Positions 1-13,879 are shown, counted from the first letter of the stretch. The stretch is DNA of 64,000 bases from Megamerina dolium (GCA_963854835.1 OY978526.1:60636649-60700648); one strand, 5' to 3'. Program-made: numbers and translations. Notes: generated from the letters alone by a model not told the origin.

Positions 1-1377
1 TCAATTGTGACTCTATTCCAAGAGAATTTCCAGAAACTCGTAATTGCAACGTCAGTACTGATAATTAAAATATCTGCTGCAGATTATCTGCCTCACGCAA
101 TATTTTGATGTCAAGTTTCATAGCTAGCAGCTACAAAATTACTTTCGTCGTAACTCGATACATGGTATTAAATTGCATGATACTTTTTAAATTCTAATTA
201 TAAATTGATCTCATTACTGGCGTCCCGATAGGCAAGTGGGTATAACTAATATAAAATATATCGTATTCTACTTTAAAAATCCTCTTATGAACATAAAGTG
301 TCATTCTTGCTCGAAGTTTTTAACTAAATGTTGTTAATTTATATCATGGATTAAACGAACCGAGAATACAAGTTATTAAAGTAAATTAGAATTACAAATG
401 TCTAAAATCAAGTCCCTTGTCATAACAATACCAAATAAGACAAACTTTAATAGCAGCACGTTATTACACTTAAAACAAATTTTATGGAAAATAAATGTAT
501 CTATCTTTATTAAAGGATTCTCATTCATTTAAAAAGGATAATACTAAAGAAGGCACGCAGCCTACCACGCGCCAAGCCCAACAAAAAAACCTCATTAAAA
601 CAATTCATTCACAAATGGGACTTTACTAAATTCAAGTATCATATGACTATGTTTATATGTCCTTTAACCTAACCTAACATAAAACTCGACAAAAGCCAAC
701 AACAGACCAAAGCAAGACAAAAAAAAAGGAATAAACATTACAAGCAGAAGCTATAAAGTAACGGTCTGAATAGACAAACAAGTACCGGCATGACGACAAT
801 TTATTTTCACATCTTTTCAGTTTATCTTTTGCTTTCCTTTTCCCTACTTCTTAAAATATTCAGTTTTTTATATACTATTTACATATACCCATAAGTTGAT
901 GAAACTAGATTTAAAGTTAGCAACAACATCAATTGAAGAAAGAAGTTGAGACAATAGGAAATATGCCTTTTTTATACTTGTGGTGAGACAATATTTGTCT
1001 TGCATACATTAAACCATATGGGTAAGTCATCCAAAGAAAACACTAAAACTCAACCCTTAACTATCTGAAGTAATTATCTCCGGTTTTAAAATTTTATTTT
1101 TTAATTTTTTTTTTCTCACTTCACTGAAGGTTTTAATTATTTTGTTTCATGAGACAAACTGTTATCTATTAATTGAATTAAAGTTTCTTTCTCTTACGGT
1201 TCGATGTTTTGGAGACCAAGAATAATTTTTTTTTTGTTAAATAATAAGGATTTATTGAATTTTTCTACCATACGGAGAAACTCACAATAAGTATTCAAAT
1301 CTTACAAATTAACTTAAAATTATGTGATATTCCCGATGTTCCATCACAATTTGTTGAGTCGCGAGATTTAGCAATTA
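1..1377. other. AT-rich spacer, no gene seen
   Basis: No ORF with protein-like composition, RNA gene or recognisable repeat is visible. It is AT-rich with homopolymer runs. Confidence 0.7.
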
Positions 1378-1385
1378 TACAGCGT

Positions 1386-1749
1386 GTGGGTGCCGTAGCT
1401 CAGTGGTTAGTGTGTTCGCCTTCTGATCTGTAGGTCGTGGTTCAATACCCGGCTGATGCATAACAAATTTTATATCGAAAAGATTTTTCTTTCGAATGGT
1501 ACCCACCTGTCGGCACGCAATTGGCAATTCTTCCTACAGTAACAACTTGCCATGAAAAAGTTTCTTAAAGAACTCTGTGACAAAGCTATGAAAAAGTGAT
1601 GTCACAAGTGTTCTGCCGTTCGGAACCGGCTAAAATAAGTAGGTCCATTCTAATACTGTCCAAAATTTAAGACGCACAAAAGTAATAGAAGAGAAGCTCG
1701 GCCAATGAGCCCTTTGGGGCTTTAAGTGCCACATATTTATTTTTATTTT
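1386..1749 (+). repeat. tRNA-derived SINE, copy A (full length)
   Basis: The copy starts gtgggtgccgtagctcag and carries a tRNA-like head: an A-box-like tagctcagtgg near 1396, and a B-box-like ggttcaataccc near 1439. A tRNA-unrelated body of about 290 bp follows, ending gtgccacatattta and a T-rich tail. Direct repeats tacagcgt (1378-1385 and 1750-1757) flank it, as expected for LINE-driven retroposition. The same body recurs at least nine times in this window on both strands. The tail abuts the end of the Jockey-like LINE. The head is too degenerate to be a functional tRNA gene: the anticodon arm does not fold cleanly. Confidence 0.85.
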
Positions 1750-1757
1750 TACAGCGT

Positions 1758-3250
1758 ATTCAATATATCCTTTCTTTTTAGTCGTCGATGGCCTGTGCTC
1801 AACAACAATTGCCTAGCAAGAGGATTCGGATGGTTGTGTAATGTATGAATGTAGCTTCTGCAGAACTTTGCAACTTCCTCAGAAATTGTGGGTTCATTCA
1901 AATCTCGATGAATGTTAACGTTCCTCATATACCAAGGCGCGCTTACAATAATTTGCACGCACTTGGATTGTATTCGCTGCAATTTTTCGATGTTTGAGGG
2001 AGATGCGGTGACCCATAACTGAATACCATAAGTCCAGATTGGCTTCAGGATTGCTTTAAATAATAGCACTTTGTATTCGAGAACCAATTTTGAGCTTTTG
2101 TGTAACAGGTACCATTCTTAGCTTGATCTGAGTTTTCATTGCATCTATGTGATTGTTCCAAGTCAGCCTTCTGTCGAGGTGAATACCCAAGTATTTTGTT
2201 GAGGAACATTTTGGAACTTATTGATCATTTATTTTAAGTGGGAGACATGTATCTAGCCTTAGAGTGAAGGTTACATGTACGCTCTTTGATTCATTGAACC
2301 AGATTTCGAGAGAATCGATTTGAGTCTGCAGGAGTTTAGTAGCTTCTATGGGGTTAGAGCGAGAGCACAATATTGACGTATCATCTGCAAAGGGCATATC
2401 TGTAGTGTATGAGAGATACAGTAAGGGGCCCAAAACCCTTCCTTGTGAAACGCCAGCGTGAATATCCAATGGACTTGTTGTATAATCCTTGTGATGTACG
2501 AGAAATTTTCTTTACGTGACATAGCTACTAAGCAATGAGGAGACATTTGCAGGCAGTAATAGTTTGAGTTTGTAAATAAGGCTATCGTGCCATACTTTAT
2601 CGAAAGCTTGAGTGATATCAAGAAAGACAGCTGAGCAATACTTATTTTTTTCAAAAGTGTTCCTTATCAGAGTTACAATGCGATGAACTTGCTCCATTGT
2701 GGCGTGCTGTTTTCTAAATAAAAACTGTTATTGGGGAATTAGTTGGTTGAGATTAATAAATGCAGTTATATACATGACAAGTAGCTTTTCGAATACTTAA
2801 GAGAGTAGAGCCAGGAGGCTGATAGGTCTGTACGATGAGACTTTTGTAGGGTATTTTCCTGGTTTTGCTATCATAATAATTTTTGAAGTTTTCAAGCATT
2901 TGGGATAGTGTTTAATACGAAGGATAGCATAAAAAATGTGCATGAGATGAATTACTGAAGCTGGAGATAGCTCTTTTATAATTTTTCCGGAAATTTTATC
3001 TGGACCAGGTGACTTTTTTGGGTTTAAATCTTTGTAAATTGCGTGAAATATGTTCTTTTTTTTAAGGTTGAGAAGTTAATTTTGCTAGTGAAGACTGTGT
3101 AGAGTGCAAGAATAATGACCAAGATTTGGTTGCAACACCATGGGTGTAGATTTGTTTTTGTTGTTTTCTCATTGTGTTTGTGAGTGTATCGTCTGTACGT
3201 GATAATTTTATATAAAGCTTAATAGTTGACATAAAATCCACCATCTGATT
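1758..3250 (-). pseudogene. Jockey-clade LINE, decayed reverse transcriptase
   Basis: Minus-strand fragments appear in the order expected of a Jockey-type reverse transcriptase. In the order of translation these are KKSPGPDKI and SSYRPISLLALL (about 2820-3030), ITQAFDKVWH (about 2590), GVSQGRVLGPLLY and FADDTSIL (2380-2460), and a C-terminal block with LKPIWTYGIQLW and APWYMRNVNIHRDL (1760-2080). FADD is the catalytic reverse-transcriptase motif. Several frameshifts and stops separate the blocks, so it is dead. No endonuclease or 5' end was identified. The C-terminal block is characteristic of the Jockey clade. SINE copy A sits at its 3' end. Confidence 0.8.
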
Positions 3251-3356
3251 GATGGTCTGGTGTAGATATGCGGATTATTGCAGCAAGTTGCTTCAAGTTG
3301 CTAGAAGAGCCCCATAAAATGATGATGTACACGTTATTCTCCTAACGTCTTGTCTT

Positions 3357-3369
3357 ATATTGTGTATAA
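3357..3369. repeat. Target-site duplication of RTE fragment (left)
   Basis: The 13-bp word atattgtgtataa recurs exactly at 3968-3980 and brackets the RTE-like fragment. Confidence 0.85.
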
Positions 3370-3967
3370 TACTTACTTACTTATACTTATGTGGCCATAA
3401 CAACCGAATATCGATTTAGGCCGAAAATAACATGCTTCGCCAGCCATCTCTGTTCTTCGCTAGCTGGCGCCAGTTAGAAATTCCAAGCGCCGTCAGGTTC
3501 TCCAGTACTTGGTCTTTCCACCTGAGGTTTGGTCTTCCTCTTCTGCGTCGTCCTCCAGCGGGTTCCGAATATAACACCTTCTTAGCTGGAGCGTGTTCTT
3601 CCATTCGCTCGACATGACCTAGCCAGCGCAGCCGCTGGATTTTGATGCGCTTTACTATGTCAATATCGGCATACAGCTCGTACAGCTCATGGTTGTACCT
3701 TATTCGGTACTCGCCACCAACGCAAATAGGTCCAAAGATCCTGCGTAGGAATTTTCTCTCGAAAACCCCAAGCATTCGGTCATCCGAGGTGGAAATTGTC
3801 CAGGCTTCAGCGCCATATGTTAGGACAGGCATGATGAGAGACTTGTAGAGTGTAGTTTTCGATCTTCGAGAGAGGGCTCGACTTCTCAATTGCTTACTCA
3901 GCCCAAAGTAACACCTGTTAGCAAGAGTTATCCTACGCATGATCTCCAAGCTGACGTCATTACTGTC
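3370..3967 (-). mobile_element. RTE-like LINE, 5'-truncated copy 1
   Basis: A 598-bp fragment is bounded by 13-bp direct repeats. On the minus strand it carries an open 177-codon frame (3416-3949) covering the C-terminal part of an endonuclease/reverse-transcriptase polyprotein. Landmarks are PVLTYGAEAWT, KIQRLRWLGHVERM, GRRRRGRPNLRWKD and NWRQLAKNRDGWR. These blocks are typical of RTE-type insect LINE proteins that databases often mislabel as craniofacial development protein 2. The 3' end on the minus strand runs into an (AAGT)n tail, as RTE elements have short tandem tails. The frame is unbroken and nearly identical to the copy at 18813-19149, which suggests recent mobility. Confidence 0.85.
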
Positions 3968-3980
3968 ATATTGTGTATAA

Positions 3981-4370
3981 GATATTGTATAAAGCGAAGT
4001 ATGCGGAACTGTGAAGACTTGTCCAGCCTTGCAATTAAACTCTCATGAAATTCGACTAAGGTAGTCGGTGCAGCAAACAACACTAAAATATGATTTCTAA
4101 AATGAAAGCAGAATTTCAAAATCACTCTTAACTTTGTTTTTGTTGAGGTTGGATGTTAGCATCTTCTGCAGGAATGTTCGAGAGCAAAATTCAATGGAAT
4201 ATAGTGACTTAATTGATCCTTGTAGTGACACCAGGGAGCCATGTGAGAAGTGGATATAAGGAGTAAGTAAGTTCCGTTAAAATATTGAAGAGGAAAAATT
4301 AATAGTTGTCGGTGACATAGTAATTTACACCGACACCCTGGCGACTTGTGGGAGCGATAGGAGTGTGTAT
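3981..4370. other. Spacer, no gene seen
   Basis: Nothing recognisable beyond the right RTE duplication. The stretch before 4371 could be the 5' leader of the gag-like fragment, since tggcgacttgtggg near 4338 resembles a retroelement primer-binding site. This is weak. Confidence 0.4.
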
Positions 4371-4539
4371 TATGAATTTTGAGAAGGAACAATTTATTAG
4401 GGATGCTCATACACGCGCCCTCTCTAAGCGCAATTTCGATGAGTTGGAAACCTTGTATCGGCGAGTATCTGATGGATATGATGAAATTAATCGTATTGAC
4501 AACAACGTGATTAATTTTTTTTTATTAAACCGAGCATGA
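4371..4539 (+). pseudogene. Gag-like N-terminal fragment, unrecognised family
   Basis: An ATG opens a short frame of about 55 codons with protein-like, highly charged composition: MNFEKEQFIRDAHTRALSKR at the start, then a predicted amphipathic helix and DEINRIDNNV. There is no low complexity, unlike neighbouring ORFs. A start shortly after a primer-binding-site-like string suggests the N-terminus of a retrotransposon gag, but I do not recognise the family. It could also be a host exon fragment. Confidence 0.35.
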
Positions 4540-5320
4540 ATATAACTTCCTTTCTTCCACATCTTTAAAGAATTTATTTACGAATTCTAATAAAATTGAT
4601 TGCAGCCAGGGTAGAATTAATGGGTGTCCAAGCGCTCATGAATGATCGAATTTAAGATGGTTCCGTGTTGAATATTTGAGGATCTTTTGGCCGATTTGTA
4701 CTGACTAATTTCATAAAAACGAAAGCCAGCATACAATTATTTTCTCATCGCATTATTAAAAAGATTTCAATTTGCTTCTGAAATTATCCTGTATACACTT
4801 CGTTTTGCGTAAACAGCTACTAAAGTCTTCTGTAGAGAGTAAACAATATTTTATTTTACTAAGCGCTTAGTGATTACTTACAATTTTCTCATCATATTTT
4901 TTTAGCATTATATTTGATTACTTTATATTTAGAGCAATTTATGCTAGTGCTTGCATACATTTATATTAGTAATATAATGAAATTACCAGCGTCATCATAG
5001 AAAATAAGCTGCCCAACCAATAATACCATATTTATTCGTAATTATGTACGTTGGTGAGATGGATAAATAATAAGTTTTTGAATACAAATTTAGTAAAAAG
5101 AAAAACGTCATAGAAAATTACATAAATAACAAATTGAAAAAGTTTTTATTAAAAACCTTGATTGTACATAGTACATATGTAGACATCAAATAGCCACAAC
5201 CACATAGAAAAATACTAGTATAATGGTTTTGTATAAGGTATACTCACGTTCATACACATGTAAGCTAAGTACGCCATATGAGGCTACTTTTATTGCTTTA
5301 GCTGTATCTATGAAAAATTG
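4540..5320. other. AT-rich spacer, no gene seen
   Basis: No coding or structural signal seen. Confidence 0.6.
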
Positions 5321-5510
5321 GGACCGTAGCTCAGGTGATTAGTTTGATGATATTCTGGGCATAAGTCGTAGGTATTGGGTTAGAAGGCAAAACGACATTA
5401 CTTATGTATTATCTGATTCCGAAAGGTGACGTTTTCTCAACTCCTTACCATTTCCTTATTACTTACCGTGAAGAACGAGTTTTTGTTTATCTAAAAAAAA
5501 TTATGTTATG
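5321..5510 (+). repeat. Degenerate tRNA-headed SINE-like sequence
   Basis: gggaccgtagctcaggtgatt near 5328 resembles the tRNA A-box region of the SINE heads seen elsewhere. The B box is eroded and the downstream body differs from the main family. It may be an old relative or a second family. Confidence 0.3.
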
Positions 5511-6516
5511 TCAGGAGTAATAAGCATTTATATAGCGCCTTTATTAAATAAATAGAAATATCTTATCTTATCGATCATACGTAATGCTATTAGGGTAGGT
5601 TGGGGCGGCTCACTTAGGCCAAGTGAGGCCCATTGTGATGCAATTGCTATTTGAATTCGACTTTATTAAAAGCACGGACCTTACTTGGCTCATTCACTTT
5701 ATATGTATATTATCTAATCTTATTATTATATATACTATATTATGTATACTACAGGATTTGAGCCTGAGCCATTTATGTTACTAATGAAAGTTGAATTTCT
5801 CATACAATGAATGGGAACAGATCTCATTCAGAATCAAGAATAGCAGCAAGTGGTCTAAGTACAACGTGCTTTTATTTTATATAACTTTATGCACGAGTTT
5901 ATACATGTATATTTGATATATATAAATATGTCTATTTTAGTAGTGTTCACATGCATGATATAACATATATGCATGTACTCGTGTAGATACGAATATTATT
6001 GTGCATACAACAGAAATGGGCTTCTTTAAAAACTTATATAGTTTTTTATAACATTTTTAATATTTTTGTTTTTACTACTTCGCTAATAAAATGTTAGTCG
6101 TTTGTAATCCCATCAATTGTTATCGTTTTCTTGAGTCGATAAACCTAATAAAATATAGTTTTCTTTGCCATATTTGTAGGTTTTTGATGTTAGAAAGGAA
6201 GCTAAGGGTGGTAGTGAAAACTTGACCACAGATTCAATTCTAACGACCATAAATCCGGTCTAACTCTAACTCTACTCTGGTCTAACTATTCAATCTCGGA
6301 CTCCTATTTAGTGATTAAATACCTATAAAATGTTCTGTCATTATTTTTTTTTTCATATTGGGGCCTTCGTTTAGTTTTGTAGCTTGTAGCATTTAGTTTC
6401 GTAGCTTGTACATTTGCTATCCGACCATACTCTAAAATCGTCATGATTAGAATTTCTTTTTCAGTATCTGTCATTTCTTGAAAGTGTAAAATAATAATTT
6501 TTATTGAGCTTCAAAC
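5511..6516. other. AT-rich spacer, no gene seen
   Basis: A short direct repeat, tttagtttygtagcttgta, occurs twice at about 6371-6413. Nothing else is recognised. Confidence 0.55.
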
Positions 6517-7260
6517 ATGCCGGCCTTTGAGCCAAACAACATTTGCGGGAAGTTTTGCATTTCATGTTTCAAATTCAAAGAAAAGTGCCAATAAAAGTCA
6601 TCGATTGCTGTTGGAAACTTACAAGGAACATTGGTTCCATACGACATGAAGCCGAAATATGTTGAACGCCGATTTTTCACTTGCGAACAATTACTTCAAC
6701 GTCAAAGCGAAAAGGTTTTTTGTATCGTATCGTAACTGATGATGAAAAATGGATCCACTACGATAACGAAGCGAAAAAAATTATGGGTTATGTCCGACCA
6801 ACCATAAACATCAACGGCAAAGCGGAATATTCATGCTAACCAATTTATGCTCTGTTTTTGATGGGACCAGTTCGGTGTTGTTTATTATGACCTGCTAAAA
6901 CCGAATGAAACCATCACCCATATAACCTTTACCGAGCCGATCATTGAAGGAGAAATGGCCACAAACTCGAAAGACACAACAAAGATATTTTGCAATATGA
7001 CAATATTCGTCCACATGTTGCTGAAATCGTTCAAACATACGTAGGAACGCTAGAATGGGAAGTCCCACTCCTCCCTCCGTATAGCCCAGACATTGATCCT
7101 TCCGATTACCACTTGTTCCAATCGATGACACATGGCTTGGAAGAAGAGCTCACTATTCTTACGAAGAAGCCAAAAATTGGGATTGCCTCAAAACATGTCG
7201 ACTGCGTTCGACGCGGAATACGTATGCTGCCATAAAGATGGGGAAAAGTCGTAACTTGTT
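6517..7260 (+). pseudogene. mariner (mauritiana-type) transposase relic
   Basis: Decayed Tc1/mariner transposase of the Mos1/mauritiana kind. The start MPAFEPNN is followed by KKSANKSHRLL, then TDDEKWIHYDN (first catalytic Asp, about 6735-6770), LQYDNIRPHVA (second Asp, about 6990-7020) and PYSPDIDPSDYHLF (third Asp, about 7080-7115), then RRGIRMLP near the end. The spacing of the last two Asp blocks fits DD34D. Multiple frameshifts and an internal deletion after the N-terminal helix-turn-helix inactivate it. Terminal inverted repeats were not identified. SINE copy B sits immediately downstream. Confidence 0.85.
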
Positions 7261-7267
7261 ACTTAAA

Positions 7268-7653
7268 AAATAAAAAAAAATGAATATGTGGCACTTAAAG
7301 CCCCAAAGGGCTCATTGGCCGTGCTTCTCTTCCATTACTGTTGTGCGTCTTTAATTTTGGACAATATTAGAAGGGACCTACTTATTTTAGCCGGTTCCGA
7401 ACGGCAGAACACTTGTGACATCACTTTTTCATAGCTTTGTCACAGAGTTCTTTAAGAAACTTTTTCATGGCAAGTTGTTACTGTCGGAAGAACTGCCAAT
7501 TGCTTGCCGACAGGTGGGTACCGTTCGAAAGAAAAATCTTTTCGATATTAAATTTGTTATGCATCAGCCGGGGATTGAACCACGACCTACAGATCAGAAG
7601 GCGAACACACTAACCACTGAGCGATGGCACCCACAATACTATAATAATACATT
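7268..7653 (-). repeat. tRNA-derived SINE, copy B (full length)
   Basis: Minus-strand copy: T-rich tail at 7268-7285, body, then a tRNA-like head ending at the ggcacccac complement near 7634. A 12-bp repeat ttgttacttaaa (7256-7267 and 7654-7665) flanks it. About 19 bases of non-family sequence lie between the head and the right repeat. The site is the 3' part of the mariner relic. Its antisense yields spurious ORFs containing QPGIEPRPTDQKANTLTT. Confidence 0.85.
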
Positions 7654-7665
7654 TTGTTACTTAAA

Positions 7666-8847
7666 TAAAGGCTTGAAAACAGAAAGAAAATCTCTCAATA
7701 CTAATTCAAGCAATATTTGCCTAAAATAGTTTCTCAAAATACAAAATCTACTGATAGTGAATTATTGTCTGTTTTATAAGCACTATTATTTTATATGTTT
7801 TGAAGTTGAGAAATATTTCACGCAAGATTTCCTAAAGTAATTTTTTTAATAAGAATCCCCAAAAGCACTACTAATTAAAAAAGTTGTTACTATCAATAAT
7901 CTAATATTCAATTCATGGAATGCGTACCCATGCCTGTTATTAAAAATAAGAAGTAGGTATTCAATATAAGTTCTTGTTTTCAGTACAAATACATACATAT
8001 AATACCCTCAGATGGACGTCACTTAGAGAACAGAATATATACAAATGAGAAAGATATGTAAATTATTGTGTAGAAAGATTGAAAAGAGTTACGTGGTATG
8101 GAAGCCAATCGTAGTGTATATTGAAATAAATTTAATTCTATACACTAACATAGCAACTACGTACCTTGCACGTACATCAGTAGCCCATGTGCAGACGTAC
8201 CTTACATATGTATGCTTATTGATAATTATAAACAGCATTTAGGCAACACTTTAGTGCATGAATAGTTTTAACTATTGCAAATAGAATATCTTAAACAAGG
8301 GATCGTAAATACGTACATACTATATACTCTTTACGAAAGCCGCCGCCATGTTGACTATTATTGTAACGCATATTTCGAATCTATACATACATATGTAAAA
8401 GAGCTTGTGAGAGGAACGGAGGGCGAAAAGGACCACATATTTTACGAAATTATTTTGGGTTTTTTTTTTGTTAGTTTGTACAAAAGTTTTCTATGTTTGT
8501 TAGTTTTCATTGTTACGAGTGGTGCACACATTTGTATCTGGATATGAAATTATTTGAATTTCAAATACTGGTGGTTGATTTTCTCAATGCTACTTATATA
8601 TTGCAATGCTGGTTGCAGTAGTGGTGGGTGCCTGTATTCTTATTACACTAATGTCGAAGATAAAATGCCATTTACAATTGTTTTTTTTTTTTTTTTGCTT
8701 TTTTGACGATGTATCGTACTCAAATAATGGAGGTATATCTACGACCATAAATACGAGAACAAATGTGTATTTATTCTTACATTATTAGGTATTAATATAT
8801 GACTATCAGATTCACTTGCAGCATGAACGCCTAAAATCTCTATACAA
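7666..8847. other. AT-rich spacer, no gene seen
   Basis: Homopolymer and CATATG-rich words only. Confidence 0.6.
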
Positions 8848-9245
8848 TATGAGGTGTGATAAAAAAAGCAAGTGACTTTTTGAACTTCGCGGGCTCTGTA
8901 CATTCAAATTTCACTTTTTTTTTTGTTGTATTGGTACGTAACGAGTGTATACTCGTTACGATCATATAATATGTTTATAGTTTCCACTATATAGCATTCT
9001 TTGTTTGGTTGTTAAGGTTAGTAGTGTATCAAACTCTCGAAATGTTGATAGTGGCGTACGGTGAGTCTACTCTGAGTAAGAAAAATGTTAATAAGTGGTA
9101 CCAGCTTTTCCAAGAAGGCCGAGAAAATGTCAATGACGAAATTAGCTTGTCAATGTTTTGCTCACTGTTCGTTTTGTATGGCCTAGTGCATCAGGTCGTA
9201 CGGTTAATAAGGAGTATTACTTTAAAGTTATGCGGCGTTTTTAAA

Positions 9246-9794
<549 letters not shown>

Positions 9795-10181
9795 GTGACG
9801 CATTACGAAAAACACGCCCTGAATTGTGGAAAAAAAAAATTTATGGATTTTGCACACACATCACACATCGTAAATGATTTTTTGGCTAAAAACAACTCCA
9901 CTATCAACTTGGCCCCCTGTGACTTTTTTCTGTTCCCAAAACTGAAGAGACCCATGCCATCCCATTTGCAACAATTTAGGAGATAAAGATTGCTGAAAGA
10001 GCTCAAGGCTATACCGTAAAGTGCTTATCAGAAGTGTTTCGAGTACTGAAAAAAAGCGCTGGCACAAGTGTATTATATCTAAGGGGGATTACTTTGAAGG
10101 GGACAACATAAATATTGATGAATAAATAAATACTTTCTAATAAAAATGAAAAGTCACCTTGCTTTTTGATAACACATCGTA

Positions 10182-11383
10182 TGTATGATTTTATATATTC
10201 CCGAAGAAAAAATTCCAAGTGCTAAGTAACAATCACAAAAGTGCTTTACATTTAATGTGGCAGACTCTTCAAATATCACATTTTAGAGATCTTTGTTTCG
10301 GATTTCTTTCAATCATATTTCCAGAGCAAAATGGACATCTGCAATAACTCTCTGAACAAACAAACCTTCACATTTTAATACATTCCACCACCCAAAACAA
10401 TTTAGTACTTGAGTATCACATTAGGAAGGATAAATACTGCTTTGTATAGTATGCAAAGGTTTCTTCATTTATCCATTCGCCACTAATATTAAATTTTACA
10501 AGTCCGAGTATTAATATTGTACATCTATAGAAAAGTAAATTGACTACCATCTATTACTGTTGTCCATATATGTATGTATACATTGAAAAGTCCCCAAAGG
10601 AATATTCTTTTCCTATTTCTTATATATAATTTTATTTAATTAGTGTAATTTTATTTATTCTTCTGCTGGACTATGTTTTATATATAATATTGTACATAAC
10701 AAATAAACCAATACACATATAACATAAACATGTTTACATGAAAAGGCCATAAATTTATTATTAACATTATGCTTTTGTAAGCTATTCAAATGGTTTCTAT
10801 TGTTGGTGCTCTACTGCATGTACTGCTTGAATGTGTTCTCGTACACCAGTGCACATCTACAACTAAGTGATTGTAAATATGGTAAATACGAGTAATATCC
10901 TTACTTAAGAGTAGCCAACTATGTTCGAGTTCCTTTATGCTTCATGTAAATAGATGTTCCATACGATAGAATTCTAAGCAAAGGATAATAATACACTTAT
11001 ACTACAAATCGAGGTCCCATAAATGAAGGACAGAGTGAAAGCGAGAGCGGATAAGTCAGAGAGATCCATAGAAATCCTTTGTTTAGTATGTAAGGATAAT
11101 ATAAAACCAAAACTTTTGTGTAGAAAACAGTGACACTTTCTAAGTATGTGCATATCTACATCAGTGCAAATCCAATTATTTGTGTTGGATAAAGTTGTCC
11201 AAGGGTATAGAAAAATTTGAGTAAAAATCCTGCTGAAATTATAGTCAGAAAACATTCGTAAAATATACCGTTCTATATAAGTATGTAGATGGTGATGCTA
11301 TCATTTTTCAGTCTGAAATTCTAGCAATTAGATAGACACGCCGGCTAAATGAAGTAACATCAAAGAGGAAGGACAAAATCTAT
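10182..11383. other. AT-rich spacer, no gene seen
   Basis: No protein-like ORF or repeat recognised. Confidence 0.55.
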
Positions 11384-11840
11384 ACAAATATCGATCCATC
11401 GACATCACTCTTATTTGGGTTCCGAGCCATAGAAGCATCAAAGTTCATCTGAAGACAGATAAGCTGGATTGTTGCTCTCTGGCCATAACTGCAGCGAAAT
11501 CTCCCCTGGAGATTGTCAAAATATGCAACTACCTGCAAAATCTTCAACGGACAATATAACATAACAGACAATGACAACGTGTAGCGTGTTACGTTCGACT
11601 GGAACTAAATTCAGCAAGACTAGAACTCTAGAACTTATCAAAAATGTCGATATAGTCAGGCTTAATCTTCGGTCGATTATGCACCAGTATCAATACTTAC
11701 TGCTGAAGTGAAGGGAACTTCTATGAGAAATTGAAACTCTCCCACCTTCTCGGTGAACGACTTGCTCTGGCCTTCAGCAGAAGCAACAATTTCCTAGGAA
11801 AGTGTTTTCTCGACAATCGGTCGGACTGTTATTAAACAGA
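11384..11840 (+). pseudogene. LINE RNase H fragment, heavily decayed
   Basis: A plus-strand frame reads DITLIWVPSHRSIK followed by a string resembling the C-terminal half of a LINE-encoded RNase H (consensus style: WVPGH, then NEKADELA). Downstream frames weakly resemble the Cys/His tail that follows RNase H in such elements. The key acidic residue of the ADELA block is not clearly preserved and stops are frequent. Clade unresolved. Confidence 0.4.
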
Positions 11841-13879
11841 CTATTATTAAAAAAATTGTTCTTTTGTTATACTGTTATAGTTTCAGCAGTATTTCGAGAG
11901 GAGTTTCACGATAAAGTTTTCTGAAACAAGACTACATGGAAAAAGAACGCAACGATATCTATCGAAAACTTACCGTCAGCTTCACACTTCTCCGGACCAG
12001 AAAAAAATTTTTTTGGAACCCATGAAAGTAGTTGAAATGTATTTTTATCATAGCTTTGGCATTTGACGAGAGATTTGCAAATGTTGTATGTCCTTGAAAA
12101 GATATCAATGAGCTCTATATTTTCCTCTTAGATGTTATCAATGTCAGAAGTTCTATTTGCACTTTTGTTTTGTTCATAAATTAAAACCCTCAAAATCTTC
12201 GTGACTTTTGCCTATGAGGTATTTGAGTAAAATCATTATATACCAAATTAAAACAAAAAAAATTGCTCCGAAGTATGCAAAATATGCAAAGATTATTCTC
12301 AGATTTACTCAAAATAATTCCAGAGTTGTGTTTACCAATAGATACCAATAGAGCTTTACCAATAGAAATTTTGACACACTCTAATACTAACACATTTGTA
12401 TATACTTGTTGTCGTAATGTTGCAAACGTCATTTTACAAAATTGCACTATGTACTTGTATGTATATAACTTTGTTTGTATATGAATTTGTTTGTATGCGG
12501 ACATGTACGGAAAGCATGCAAATGAGGCAAAATATTATTGTTGTTGGTGTTGTTGTTGCTTATGTTGTTTTGCTATTTAAAAAGTATATGTAGATTATAA
12601 TTTCAAAAGAACCATAAAAGGATGTAGAGAATGTCGAGGGTTTTATAACACCAGCACACACCATCCATACAGCGCTATTCTAAGCATTGTGTATTAGTAA
12701 GAACTTTCATTAGAAAAGTTGGTGTGCTTTCATTATTTTCTTGCTACATTATGGACGAATGGATAATCAGACCACACCAACGCTACTGTATGTCCAGACT
12801 TACATCTCCAAAAAACGGGTGCTGGCAACAACAACGTTACGCTTTTATTCAAATAAAATTGAAATTGCTTCACGTTTAGTGGGTAAAATAAAATTACCTT
12901 CACCGCTCGCATTCACACATACCCAAACACATACGCATATTTACTTGCAAAATATGTGTATAAGCTTTATGTACTTGTATGTTTTATTTTTACACCCCAA
13001 GAGCGTCAGTGGCGGTGGCGTCAGCTTAAGGTTTTGCCAAAAGGAGTCATCTTACGACATTTGTGACCTCAACAGCAGCGACAACGCAACGGAATTTAAA
13101 ATTAGTGGGAAATGGGTTAAAGGTGGTTGCAATGGTTATGGTGATTCAAAAAATGTTTGGTGGATGTTTGTTGTTAATTGTACTCATTGTTGTTGTTGTT
13201 GTTTTTGTTGATGTTATTGCTGAAAGCTTCAAGCAAAAACTGCGTGTGAAAGTTTTCCGTTATGGCTGCCAACTGACTGCTGATTGTGCGTTTGCGATGG
13301 GGGTGATGATGACAACATAGAATTCTTCACCTCATTCTGAGTTTATGTATCTACTTCCATTGCCGTTTTTCATGGTCATCTTTCTTTTTCTTCTTATTCT
13401 GCGGCATTATGTATACTGCTGGGGTGTTGAAATTGCGGGTTTTTCCTTTAGCTGTATCAGCATCAGCATCACTTTGATGTTTTCTATTTTCCCATATGTG
13501 CATACGGCACTTTAAAATATTTCTCGTGTAAACATGTGTGATGTTTTTTTAAGGTTGAGGGGAGGCCTCCACCACCTATATCAAGGTATTTTTTGTAAAA
13601 AAGAATATAGCTGGACTTGATTAATACCGAAGCTTTAATGGCCTACACCACGACAAACGGTCTTTCGGAAAAAATTCTCAAATAATTTTGTACTGGATTG
13701 TTTTCATCCGATAATACGCATTATCAAACGTATTCACACGTTAATGAAAATAATCGTACGACCCGAGCTTCAGCCCAATAGCTTTAAATGTTAGTGTTCG
13801 ATTTGGTGTGTAGTTCTCATCCAATTCTGTCTAATTTTGAATTCGTCGATTTGTTAGCAATCGTAGTAATCATATGTGC
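11841..13879. other. Spacer with simple repeats, no gene seen
   Basis: TTG-type triplet runs occur near 12535-12570 and 13180-13215. ORFs here (for example 12741-13211) are low-complexity translations without protein character. Confidence 0.55.

Noticed and set aside
664..682. Telomere-like CCTAACCTAA words
   Set aside because: Only two short units, and flies lack telomerase-type telomeric repeats.
12741..13211. 156-codon ORF ending in a Cys run
   Set aside because: Cys run comes from TGT/TTG triplets; no recognisable protein features.
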